Shown here: positions 1 through 7,403 of the stretch, one piece after another
How the letters are laid out: the number at the start of each line of letters is the position of its first letter
How positions within the stretch are numbered: position 1 is the first letter of the stretch
Assembly (NCBI RefSeq): GCF_002214365.1
Contig: NZ_CP014854.1
Location: forward strand, 1,785,092 to 1,849,091
Direction: 5' to 3'
Length of the DNA: 64,000 nucleotides
Source of the DNA: Thermococcus celer Vu 13 = JCM 8558
GTDB lineage: Archaea > Methanobacteriota_B > Thermococci > Thermococcales > Thermococcaceae
Translations under genes and position numbers: made by a program
The notes under the pieces: generated by a model
Databases searched by the model: none
Told to the model about the DNA's origin: nothing
Seen by the model: only the letters and a program-made list of their open reading frames with translations

Positions 1-171
1 TCTCTGGGGCTTGGACTATCGGTCGTTGAGATCCTGACGGTCGTGGCCATGGGATACACCTTGTCCATCGGTCTCGGCGTCCTCTTCCTTGTTATCCTCG
101 CTGCAGGGGCTTTACACTACCTACTTGGAAGTCTCGGCTCACTCTGGGTCTATCTCGGGCATTCCCCCTGA
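1..171 (+). CDS. C-terminal end of a membrane protein (partial)
   Basis: The frame is open from the first base and ends at TGA 169-171, giving 56 residues. They are almost wholly hydrophobic (Leu, Val, Gly and Ala rich) and would form about two membrane segments. The start lies outside the window, so the family cannot be named. The next gene is on the opposite strand and converges on it with only 16 bases between the stops, which supports a real gene end here. Confidence 0.6.
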   Translation, partial: SLGLGLSVVEILTVVAMGYTLSIGLGVLFLVILAAGALHYLLGSLGSLWVYLGHSP

Positions 172-187
172 ATAAACGCGGAAAAGC

Positions 188-565
188 TCAGTCCAGCTCA
201 ACCCCGTTCCCATCTTCCTCCTCGGTGAGCTCCCTTATCTCATAGACCTTGAGGGGAACCTTCTTGAGGGCCTTTCCGATGACGGCCTTGGCTATCCTTT
301 CGGCGTGCTCGACGGTCTGGGCGTTGTAGACCTTTATCGTCAGGTACATCCCGACCAGGCCTACGGAACCCACCACGAAGGCGCTCTCGAAGTGGGCCCC
401 GCAGACGGGGCACTGGGAGTAGCCTATCTCGACCCTCACGAAGTCGAGCTTCTCCTTGTTGAGGGCCTTGGCGACCTTGCTCACGGCGACGTTTATCGCG
501 TCCTCGCTCGTCTCGACGTCCCTCACGATAATCGGTGCCTCCAAAACGACCACGTAGTCTCCCAT
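188..565 (-). CDS. DUF555 / UPF0212 family small zinc-ribbon-like protein
   Basis: A protein of about 125 residues that I recognise as the archaeal UPF0212 (DUF555) family, whose function is unknown. It carries one CPVC motif near residue 53, typical of half of a zinc site, and an acidic C-terminus. The frame opens at a GTG nine bases upstream, but GAGGTG sits across that position and is correctly spaced for the ATG at 565, so I start there. It lies 10 bases after the DUF357 gene on the same strand, so the two are probably cotranscribed. Confidence 0.8.
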   Translation of the reverse strand: MGDYVVVLEAPIIVRDVETSEDAINVAVSKVAKALNKEKLDFVRVEIGYSQCPVCGAHFESAFVVGSVGLVGMYLTIKVYNAQTVEHAERIAKAVIGKALKKVPLKVYEIRELTEEEDGNGVELD

Positions 566-575
566 AGCTCCCACC

Positions 576-863
576 TCAACCGAAGGCGAACAGCCTGTCG
601 TCCTCTCCCCTGAAAACCCCCAGCCTTACGCCAGCATCTATAAAACCGTGGGCGTAGTTGAGCGCGGCGAAGGCGGTGACGTAATCACCCCTCTCGTAGT
701 AGTACCTCGCGTCCTCAAAATAGCTCCTCGCCATGGTCAGGAAATCGTCCGCAACGCCCCTCAGAAGGCTCTTCTCGTGGACGGCTATCTCAAGGGTCTC
801 CAGCGCTTCGGCGGTGATTTTAAAGTACTTCTGGAGCTTTTCCTCGGTTATCTCCCGTCCCAC
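576..863 (-). CDS. DUF357 family protein
   Basis: A 95-residue, all-helical-looking protein resembling the DUF357 family: an N-terminal helix rich in Glu and Lys, then a YYERGDY...ALNYAHG repeat-like helix pair similar to a HEPN/TPR hairpin. The start is GTG with a GAGGCGAG ribosome site upstream. No biochemical role is established that I know of. Its close partner downstream is the UPF0212 gene, and both look like small housekeeping proteins of Thermococcales. Confidence 0.75.
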   Translation of the reverse strand: MGREITEEKLQKYFKITAEALETLEIAVHEKSLLRGVADDFLTMARSYFEDARYYYERGDYVTAFAALNYAHGFIDAGVRLGVFRGEDDRLFAFG

Positions 864-944
864 CGGTCTCGCCTCAGGGTTGGTTACGGGGGAGTCTTAT
901 AAACCTTATCCCGCCCCCGGGCTCTCACCCTTTAGGGATTTTTA

Positions 945-1110
945 GAAAAAGCTTGACCAACGGCCTTTCCCAAAAGGCTGGTGAAAAATATCCCTTCTTT
1001 TAAAAAGTTGGAGCGTGATGGTGTGCGTTCTAAAGTTAGGGAATGAAAGGAGGATTAACGTTAAGACCTGCTATTAAACTGGTTTCACTTTTGTTCTGGC
1101 GCCCTTCGGG
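945..1110 (-). repeat. tRNA-downstream repeat, module B (copy 1, tRNA-Arg)
   Basis: The stretch 1050-1106 is nearly identical to the reverse complement of 40958-41012 and of 41400-41455, and partly matches 53847-53870. The shared core includes GATTAACGTTAAGACCTG, then a GTTTCACTTTTGTTCTGGCGCCC block. Upstream bases 945-1040 are a looser match to 41020-41105. It lies just 3' of tRNA-Arg. Read in the direction of that tRNA it has the same orientation as every other copy of the module. No gene fits this 300-base gap. Confidence 0.8.
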
Positions 1111-1131
1111 GGTTTGAGAGTACAGAGAGAT

Positions 1132-1150
1132 AAGGGGGCGGAGCCCCCTT
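1132..1150 (-). terminator. GC-rich hairpin downstream of tRNA-Arg
   Basis: A perfect inverted repeat, AAGGGGGC - GGA - GCCCCCTT, begins 12 bases past the 3' end of the leftward tRNA-Arg. It could stop or define the tRNA transcript. Archaeal termination usually relies on T-runs rather than hairpins, so the role is inferred from position only. Confidence 0.35.
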
Positions 1151-1161
1151 GTCTTTCGTTA

Positions 1162-1237
<76 letters not shown>

Positions 1238-1242
1238 TCGGA

Positions 1243-1273
1243 AGTGTTTTAAGCTGGGGTAAAATAAAGCTTG
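1243..1273. promoter_or_regulatory. Overlapping divergent promoters for tRNA-Arg and the dcd-like gene
   Basis: The 47-base gap holds two TATA-like boxes. On the minus strand AAGCTTTATTTTA (about 1261-1273) lies 25-30 bases before the tRNA. On the plus strand GTTTTAAGC (about 1245-1253) lies 32-40 bases before the ATG at 1285. The two promoters therefore occupy the same DNA and may interfere with each other. Assigned by position and AT content only. Confidence 0.5.
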
Positions 1274-1284
1274 CGGTGATTTAG

Positions 1285-1755
1285 ATGATGCTGCCGGACT
1301 GGAAGATCAGGGAGGAGATTCTAATCGAGCCTTTTAACGAGGAGTCCCTTCAGCCCGCGGGATACGACCTGCGCGTTGGGAGGGAAGCCTACATAAACGG
1401 AGAACTGATCGACGTTGAAACCGCCGGAGGAATATCGCTCCCGCCGAAAACGTACGCCCTCGTTCTGACCCTCGAGCGGGTTAAACTCCCCGTGGATGTA
1501 ATGGGTGACATGAAGCTCAGGAGCAGTCTCGCCAGGGAGGGGTTAATAGGCTCGTTCGCTTGGGTTGACCCAGGCTGGGACGGTAACCTCACCCTCGCCA
1601 TCTACAACGCATCTGATAAACCCATCGAGCTCGCCTACAGGGAGCGCTTCGTGCAGATGGCCTTCGTTCGGCTGGAGGGGCCCCCCAGGAACCCCTACCA
1701 GGGGACATATCAGGGAAGCCAGCATCTTGCACTCTCGAAGAGGAAGAGAAAATAA
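1285..1755 (+). CDS. dCTP deaminase / dUTPase-fold protein lacking the usual catalytic Glu
   Basis: A 156-residue protein of the dCTP deaminase/dUTPase superfamily, which normally makes dUTP from dCTP for thymidylate synthesis. Visible motifs: QPAGYDLRVG near 23-32, RSSLAREG at 79-86 (phosphate-binding Ser and Arg), and a VDPGWDGNLTL strand at 94-104. In E. coli Dcd the corresponding strand is VLEFYN, whose Glu (E138) is catalytic. Here it reads LAIYN, with Ala105 at that place, so dCTP deaminase activity is uncertain. As I recall, Pyrococcus homologues also lack the Glu. Start: GCGGTGATTTAG precedes two ATG codons; the first is used. Confidence 0.75.
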   Translation: MMLPDWKIREEILIEPFNEESLQPAGYDLRVGREAYINGELIDVETAGGISLPPKTYALVLTLERVKLPVDVMGDMKLRSSLAREGLIGSFAWVDPGWDGNLTLAIYNASDKPIELAYRERFVQMAFVRLEGPPRNPYQGTYQGSQHLALSKRKRK

Positions 1756-2089
1756 CCATTCCCCAAACCCTTTTATCTTTTTCAAGGCGTATCACGGCAG
1801 GGTAATGTAGCTTGAGGCCCATCGCGGGTTCATGACCAAGTTGCAATTTATATTGCGGGCCTATTTTGAATAGGAGGCACCACCCGGGTACGGCCCCCCT
1901 TACCATGTCTGACCGTTAATCCTTTATCTATCCTCTCGAATGCCGACGAAAATAGGTTTCTCAATAAGTCGATGGAACTCAAGGGCGAACGGGCCGTCTA
2001 ATCGACGCAAATGGCCCCATTTACCGAAAGGTTTATATACCTCCAATTCCCTAAAAAATACCGAAAAACCCTTCCTGGAGGTGTTGTGA
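1756..2089. other. Intergenic region before the histone gene, with an extra promoter-like site
   Basis: A 334-base gap without a convincing gene. Besides the histone promoter it holds a second TATA-like box, AATTTATATTG (about 1845-1855). About 25 bases further on comes a GC-rich stretch (1872-1900), then CTGA at 1909-1912. This could be a short non-coding transcript, since GC-rich islands in this position are typical of hyperthermophile ncRNAs. I could not fit a C/D, H/ACA or riboswitch pattern with confidence. Confidence 0.3.
2021..2041 (+). promoter_or_regulatory. Histone gene promoter (BRE + TATA)
   Basis: A strong archaeal promoter: purine-rich BRE CCGAAAGG directly followed by TTTATATAC (2032-2040). 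The centre lies about 55 bases before the histone ATG, leaving a 5' leader of about 25 bases that contains the GGAGGTGTT ribosome site. Confidence 0.8.
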
Positions 2090-2293
2090 ATGGCTGAGTT
2101 GCCGATTGCCCCGATTGACAGGCTTATAAGGAAGGCTGGCGCCGAGAGGGTCAGTGAGGAGGCCGCCAAGGTTCTCGCCGAGTACCTTGAGGAGTACGCC
2201 ATCGAGCTCAGCCGCAGGGCCAAGGACTACGCCATGCACGCCGGCAGAAAGACCGTTAAAGCCGAGGACATCAAGCTCGCCATCAAAGAGTGA
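2090..2293 (+). CDS. Archaeal histone
   Basis: A 67-residue histone-fold protein that binds and wraps DNA as dimers and multimers. It starts MAELPIAPIDRLIRKAGAER, the classic HMf/HPy-type N-terminus, and ends with the conserved GRKTVKAEDI loop and short helix. It has no tails. The ribosome site GGAGGTG lies 7 bases before ATG 2090. It has its own strong promoter and stands alone, as expected for an abundant chromatin protein. Confidence 0.96.
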   Translation: MAELPIAPIDRLIRKAGAERVSEEAAKVLAEYLEEYAIELSRRAKDYAMHAGRKTVKAEDIKLAIKE

Positions 2294-2357
2294 ACGCCCT
2301 TCTCTTCTTGATTTTTGTATCATCAGATTTTTAAGCGATCTCTTCTAACGCCGGTAC

Positions 2358-3632
2358 ATGCCCGAGATAGCAGTCAGGATGACAAAGCGTAACCACAACG
2401 CCTTCGTTCATCTACTCGGTGCCCTCGAGAGTCAGGGCTTCGACCTGAGCGAACTTCTGATAACCAGGGATTTTCGGGAGATACTCCAGGCGAAACCAAA
2501 GGTCGTCCTCTACTCCTTCCTCACGGAGGAGGTATGGGGCCCCCTGACGGAGGAGGTGAAACTGCTGAAGGAGAGGGGGGCTCTTCTCATTGCCGGAGGC
2601 TACCACGCAATAGCGATGCCCAAACATACCCTCAACCGGCTCGGTTTTGATATAGCCGTTATCGGGGAGGGAGAGGAGGTCCTCTACCGCCTCTTGACCA
2701 CGCTCAAGAAGGCCCGTTATCGGATCACGAAGGAACTCCTCAACATCAGGGGGCTGGCCTTCCACCTCAACGGCGACTTCGTCTTCACGGGCTTCGCCAG
2801 GGTTGAGGACTTCTGGCGCTTTCCCCCATACCCCGAGAGCGTTCGTCTCATCTCCCCGATAGAGATAAGCCGCGGGTGTCCCTTCGGCTGCTACTACTGC
2901 CAGACCCCCTACATCAAGGGCTTCAGGATGAGGCACAGGCCGATAGACCAGATAGTCAGGTACTCGCGCAGGATGCGGGACATGCGCTACATAACCCCAA
3001 ACGCCTTCGCCTACGGGAGTCCCGGGGCTATTCTGAGGCTCGACAAGCTTGAGGCCCTCCTCAAGGCCCTCCAGCCACTGAGGAAGGAAGGTAGAAGGCT
3101 CTTCTACGGCACGTTCCCGAGCGAAGTTCGACCGGAGTTCGTCCTCCCGGAGACGCTTGAACTCCTCGTGGACTACGCGGACAACAGGAGACTGGCCATC
3201 GGGGCGCAGAGCGGGGACGACGCCATGTTGAAGGCCATGCACAGGATCCACAGGGTTGAACACGTCCAGCGGGCGATTGAGTACATGCTCGAGTACGGCT
3301 TCGAGCCCGTGGTGGACTTCATCGTCGGTCTGCCAAACGAAACGGAGGAGAGTCAGGAGAAGAGCATCGAGCTTATGAAGTGGGTGATATCAAAGGGCGG
3401 AAGGGTTCGGGCGCACTACTTCATGCCCCTTCCAGGAACGCCATGGGCGCGTTGCAAACCGAGTCCCCTTAGTGATGAGATGAAGCGCTTTCTGGGGAGG
3501 ATGGCGGCGAAGGGTAAAATAGAGGGCTCCTGGGGCAACCAGATCGAACTCTCGAGGAAGCTCCAGAGACTCATCGAGGAGTTCTACGAGGAGCCGATGA
3601 GTCACACGGTACCGGTTCGCAGCGTGTGCTGA
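2358..3632 (+). CDS. B12-binding / radical SAM protein, TIGR04013-like
   Basis: A 424-residue protein with a cobalamin-binding Rossmann-like N-terminal domain (about 1-125, with GALLIAGGYHA) and a radical SAM barrel carrying the cluster motif RGCPFGCYYCQTP near 173-185. The IVGLPNET segment near 318 is typical of these barrels. By family it is probably a methyltransferase of unknown substrate; I recognise it as the archaeal MJ_1487-like (TIGR04013) group. The ribosome site is weak and transcription probably begins at ATTTTTAAGCG (about 2330), so the mRNA may have almost no leader. It stands alone between histone and Toprim genes. Confidence 0.8.
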   Translation: MPEIAVRMTKRNHNAFVHLLGALESQGFDLSELLITRDFREILQAKPKVVLYSFLTEEVWGPLTEEVKLLKERGALLIAGGYHAIAMPKHTLNRLGFDIAVIGEGEEVLYRLLTTLKKARYRITKELLNIRGLAFHLNGDFVFTGFARVEDFWRFPPYPESVRLISPIEISRGCPFGCYYCQTPYIKGFRMRHRPIDQIVRYSRRMRDMRYITPNAFAYGSPGAILRLDKLEALLKALQPLRKEGRRLFYGTFPSEVRPEFVLPETLELLVDYADNRRLAIGAQSGDDAMLKAMHRIHRVEHVQRAIEYMLEYGFEPVVDFIVGLPNETEESQEKSIELMKWVISKGGRVRAHYFMPLPGTPWARCKPSPLSDEMKRFLGRMAAKGKIEGSWGNQIELSRKLQRLIEEFYEEPMSHTVPVRSVC

Positions 3633-3706
3633 TATAGGCAGGAACCCGTCAAAAATGGTCCAATAAACTTATAACCCCCCGCTTTGGTTACCTAAATGAC
3701 GGCGAT

Positions 3707-4108
3707 ATGTACGCCGAAAACTATAAAAGATTCCTGGAGCTTATAGATAAACTGCGAGAGTTTGAGGGAGCCCTCATTGTGGAGGGCCCGCGAGACGAGG
3801 TGGCTCTGAGGAATCTGGGGGTCAGAGCGGAGATAATAAGGCTCTCACGCCTCCCGTTAACGGAAGTTGCGCTCATCGCGTCATCCCATAAAGAGGTCAT
3901 GATACTTACCGACTTCGACAGAAAGGGCGAGGAACTCGCGGGAAAGCTCCTCCGTTATCTGGAGGGTTATCCCTGCAGGGTTGATTCAGAGACGCGCAGG
4001 GAGCTCAAGAGGATAGCGAAGAAGGACATTAAGGGGATTGAAGAACTCTACGGTCTTTACCTTAAGGTCGTCTCCGTTTCTGGCCCCCACTTGGAGGGGA
4101 TTCGATGA
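3707..4108 (+). CDS. Small Toprim-domain protein (UPF0292-like)
   Basis: A 133-residue protein that is essentially one Toprim domain: ALIVEGPRDEVALRNLG (21-37) supplies the catalytic-type Glu and MILTDFDRKGEEL (about 65-77) supplies the DxD acidic pair for metal binding. Family members resemble the nuclease core of RNase M5 and primases, but no substrate is established. A TATA-like ACTTATAA (about 3666-3673) lies close upstream. It lies directly before dnaG, itself a Toprim protein, and could act with it in nucleic-acid processing. Confidence 0.8.
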   Translation: MYAENYKRFLELIDKLREFEGALIVEGPRDEVALRNLGVRAEIIRLSRLPLTEVALIASSHKEVMILTDFDRKGEELAGKLLRYLEGYPCRVDSETRRELKRIAKKDIKGIEELYGLYLKVVSVSGPHLEGIR

Positions 4109-4182
4109 AGAGGAAGAAGACAGTGTTGCATCATATTTTGGCCGAAAAGGGGAAGTTTGAAAAACGGAAAGAGGGTGATGGT

Positions 4183-5502
4183 ATGTCAGCCAAAGATGAG
4201 TTTGGAACCACCAAATACGTAATCTACGCGGAGTTTGAAGCGAACGGAATCGTTGAAAGGCCAGACGTCGTCGGTGCAATCTTCGGCCAGACCGAAGGCC
4301 TTCTCGGTGATGATCTCGATTTGAGGGAACTTCAAAAGACCGGAAGGATCGGGAGGATAAGGGTTGAGGTTCACACCAAGGCCGGAAAGACCTACGGAAC
4401 GATAACCGTTCCATCGAGCCTCGACAGGGTCGAGACGGCCATACTCGCGGCGGCCCTCGAGACAATCGACCGCGTTGGGCCCGCCGAGGCCAGTATAAAG
4501 GTTCTCCGCATCGAGGACGTCCGCGCCACCAAGAGGAAGTACATCATAGAGAGGGCCAAGGAGATACTCGAGGGGCTCATGGAGCAGGAGATACCCGAGA
4601 CGCAGGAGCTTACGGAGGAGGTCAAGAAGGCGGTCAGGGCGAAGGAGCTGATAGAGTACGGCCCCGAGAAGCTCCCGGCCGGCCCACACGTGCCGTTCTC
4701 CGACTCAATAATCGTCGTCGAGGGGAGGGCCGACGTCCTCAACCTGCTCAAGCACGGCATAAAGAACGCCATAGCCGTCGAGGGAACCTCCGTTCCCGAG
4801 ACCATAATAAAGCTCAGCAAGGAGAGGATAGTCACCGCCTTCACCGACGGCGACCGCGGCGGGGAGCTCATCCTCAAGGAGCTCCTTCAGGTTGCGGACG
4901 TTGACTACGTTGCCCGGGCCCCGGAGGGCAAAGAGGTCGAGGAACTCACAAAGAAGGAGATAGTGAAGTCCCTCAGGAGCAAGGTTCCGGCGGAGCAGGT
5001 CATAACCGAGATATTCTACAAGGGAAGGAACTTCTACGATGTCATCCGGGAGAAGGAGAGGGAAAAGAAAAAGGAAGAGCACGCTGAGGTCAAATCGCAC
5101 GCGCCTGCCTCCACTCAGGTTCAACACGCGGTAAAGGCAAAGGAAAGGAAGCCGCAATCTGAACTCCAAAGTGAGGAGCGTATCATCAAGCCAATAGGAG
5201 GGTCAAAATCGGGTGAGTTCCACGGGTTCGAAGAGTTCATAGAGAGGGTCAAGACCTCCAACGAGTCAACGGCGCTCCTCCTCGATAAGGACAGAAGGGT
5301 CATCGCTGAGATACCCGTCAGGGAGCTCACCAACAGGCTCAGGGAGCGCAAGGACGTCCACGCCGTCGTGTTCAACGGCGTTATAACCCAGCGCCTCATA
5401 GACACCGTCAGCGAGAGCGGTGTTAAGTACCTCGTTGGCGCAAGGAAGTACAACGTCGTCAGGAGGCCGATAAACCTCAAGATAGTCACCTTCGCGGAGT
5501 AA
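4183..5502 (+). CDS. dnaG: Archaeal DnaG primase-like protein
   Basis: A 439-residue archaeal DnaG, associated in archaea with the exosome and poly(A)-rich RNA tailing and with primase activity. Order: an N-terminal archaeal DnaG domain with the KTGRIGRIRVE segment, a Toprim domain (about residues 170-260) with IIVVEGRADVL and AFTDGDRGG, then a long charged linker and a C-terminal alpha/beta domain. The frame opens at ATG 4105 inside the preceding gene, but GAGGGTGATG precedes ATG 4183 and the family begins MS-KDEFGTTKYV, so I start there. The 26-residue extension is probably untranslated. Confidence 0.93.
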   Translation: MSAKDEFGTTKYVIYAEFEANGIVERPDVVGAIFGQTEGLLGDDLDLRELQKTGRIGRIRVEVHTKAGKTYGTITVPSSLDRVETAILAAALETIDRVGPAEASIKVLRIEDVRATKRKYIIERAKEILEGLMEQEIPETQELTEEVKKAVRAKELIEYGPEKLPAGPHVPFSDSIIVVEGRADVLNLLKHGIKNAIAVEGTSVPETIIKLSKERIVTAFTDGDRGGELILKELLQVADVDYVARAPEGKEVEELTKKEIVKSLRSKVPAEQVITEIFYKGRNFYDVIREKEREKKKEEHAEVKSHAPASTQVQHAVKAKERKPQSELQSEERIIKPIGGSKSGEFHGFEEFIERVKTSNESTALLLDKDRRVIAEIPVRELTNRLRERKDVHAVVFNGVITQRLIDTVSESGVKYLVGARKYNVVRRPINLKIVTFAE

Positions 5503-5583
5503 CTCCGCACCTTTTCTCCATTCTTAACAAGGCTTGGGACTAACTTTATAACCACTTCCGCCCTTCCCTCCCCGGTGGGGAGA

Positions 5584-7302
5584 ATGAACGTGGAGGAACT
5601 CGTACTGAAGTACGCGCTCATGAACGCTTACGCCCACGGCGGTAAAGCCAATCCCAAGGCGGTTATCGGGAAGGTTCTGGGCGAAAACCCCGGGCTCAGA
5701 CCAAAGGCGAAGGAGATAATTCCCCTCGTGAACGAAATCGTTGAGCGGGTCAACGGCATGAACCTCGAGGAGCAGGAGGCCAGGCTGAGGGAGGTTTACC
5801 CTGAGTTTTTCGAGGAGAAGAAGACCAGGAAAGGGGAGAAAAAAGGCCTTCCGCCCCTTCCCAAAGCCGAGAAGGGAAAGGTCGTTACCCGTTTCGCCCC
5901 CAATCCCGACGGTGCCTTCCACCTGGGCAACGCGAGGGCCGCCATCCTGAGCCACGAATACGCGAGGCTCTACGGCGGAAAGTTCATACTCCGCTTCGAT
6001 GACACTGATCCGAAGGTCAAGAGGCCGGAACCGGTGTTCTACGACTGGATAATCGAGGACCTAAAATGGCTCGGCTTCAGGATAGACGAGGTGCACATCG
6101 CCAGCGATAGACTGGAGCTGTACTACAGATACGCGGAGGAGCTAATAAAGGCCGGAAAGGCCTACGTCTGCACCTGCAAGCCCGAGGAGTTCAGGGAGTT
6201 TCGCGACAGGGGCATCGCCTGCCCCCACAGGGACGAGCCCGTTGAGGTTCAGCTCGAGCGCTGGAGGAAAATGCTAAACGGGGAGTACAGGGAGGGAGAG
6301 GCCGTCGTCAGGATAAAGACCGACCTGAAGCACCCGAATCCCGCCGTCCGGGACTGGCCCGCTTTAAGAATAATCGACGACCCCAACCACCCGAGGACGG
6401 GCAACAGATACCGCGTCTGGCCGCTCTACAACTTCGCCTCCGCGATAGACGACCACGAGCTCGGCGTCACCCACATCTTCCGCGGCCAGGAGCACGCCGA
6501 GAACGAAACGAGACAGCGCTACGTCTACGACTACCTCGGCTGGGAATACCCCGTCACGGTTCACCACGGGAGGCTCAGCATAGAGGGCGTGGTGCTCAGC
6601 AAGTCCAAGACGAGGAAGGGTATTCAGGAGGGCAAGTACCTCGGCTGGGACGACCCGAGGCTGGGAACCATCCGCGCGCTGAGGAGGCGCGGCATAAGGC
6701 CCGAGGCGATAAGGGAGCTCATCGTAGGGGTCGGCCTCAAGAGGAGCGACACCACCGTGAGCTGGGACAACCTCGCGGCGATAAACAGGCGCATCATCGA
6801 ACCCATAGCCAACAGGTACTTCTTCGTGGCGGACCCTGTGCCCATGTACGTGGAGGGCTACGATGGGGAGTTCATCGCGGAGGTACCGCTCCATCCGGAC
6901 CACCCGGAGAGGGGCGTCAGGAAGCTTAAATTTGAGCCAGGGAAACCGATCTATGTCTCCAGGGACGATATGGAACTGTTCAAGCCGGGCTCCTTCGTCC
7001 GCCTGAAGGACCTGTTCAACGTCGAGGTAATCGAGGCGGGTGAAGGGGGAATAAAGGCAAGGTTCCATAGCGTCGATTACGAGGTGGCCCGGGAGAACCG
7101 CTGGAGGATGGTCCACTGGGTCACCGAAGGAAAACCCTGCGAGGTCCTCGTTCCCGAGGGGGATGAGCTGGTAATAAGGAGGGGGCTTCTGGAGAGCGAC
7201 GCAGAAGTGAGGGTCGACGACGTGGTTCAGTTCGAGCGCTTCGGCTTCGTCAGGATAGACGAAGTTGGGGAGAAGGTCGTGGCGGTGTTCGCCCACAGGT
7301 GA
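5584..7302 (+). CDS. gltX: Glutamyl-tRNA synthetase (archaeal type)
   Basis: A 572-residue class I aminoacyl-tRNA synthetase charging tRNA-Glu. The N-terminal 100 residues form the archaeal/eukaryal helical extension. The ATP site follows: APNPDGAFHLGNAR (the HIGH motif, near residue 105-118) and LSKSKTRKG (the KMSKS motif, near 340). The C-terminus is the beta-barrel anticodon domain of the GlnRS/archaeal GluRS type. The frame opens at GTG 5575, but GGTGGGGAG is the ribosome site for ATG 5584. A CTTTATAACC promoter lies about 40 bases upstream, separating it from dnaG. Confidence 0.95.
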   Translation: MNVEELVLKYALMNAYAHGGKANPKAVIGKVLGENPGLRPKAKEIIPLVNEIVERVNGMNLEEQEARLREVYPEFFEEKKTRKGEKKGLPPLPKAEKGKVVTRFAPNPDGAFHLGNARAAILSHEYARLYGGKFILRFDDTDPKVKRPEPVFYDWIIEDLKWLGFRIDEVHIASDRLELYYRYAEELIKAGKAYVCTCKPEEFREFRDRGIACPHRDEPVEVQLERWRKMLNGEYREGEAVVRIKTDLKHPNPAVRDWPALRIIDDPNHPRTGNRYRVWPLYNFASAIDDHELGVTHIFRGQEHAENETRQRYVYDYLGWEYPVTVHHGRLSIEGVVLSKSKTRKGIQEGKYLGWDDPRLGTIRALRRRGIRPEAIRELIVGVGLKRSDTTVSWDNLAAINRRIIEPIANRYFFVADPVPMYVEGYDGEFIAEVPLHPDHPERGVRKLKFEPGKPIYVSRDDMELFKPGSFVRLKDLFNVEVIEAGEGGIKARFHSVDYEVARENRWRMVHWVTEGKPCEVLVPEGDELVIRRGLLESDAEVRVDDVVQFERFGFVRIDEVGEKVVAVFAHR

Positions 7303-7403
7303 GGATCGTTTGAGCTACCAATTCCAATTCTATTCTTTTCGTTTAACCCTTAAAAGTCCCATAAAATCAAGAGACGGCAAGAAAAAAGAAATAGTGAAAG
7401 AGG

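Noticed and set aside
4105-4182. A 26-codon N-terminal extension of DnaG
   Set aside because: A strong ribosome site lies directly before ATG 4183, and the DnaG family starts there.
5041-5220. Lys/Glu/Ala-rich stretch in DnaG as a possible frameshift or insertion
   Set aside because: The frame stays open and a charged, variable linker before the C-terminal domain is normal in archaeal DnaG.
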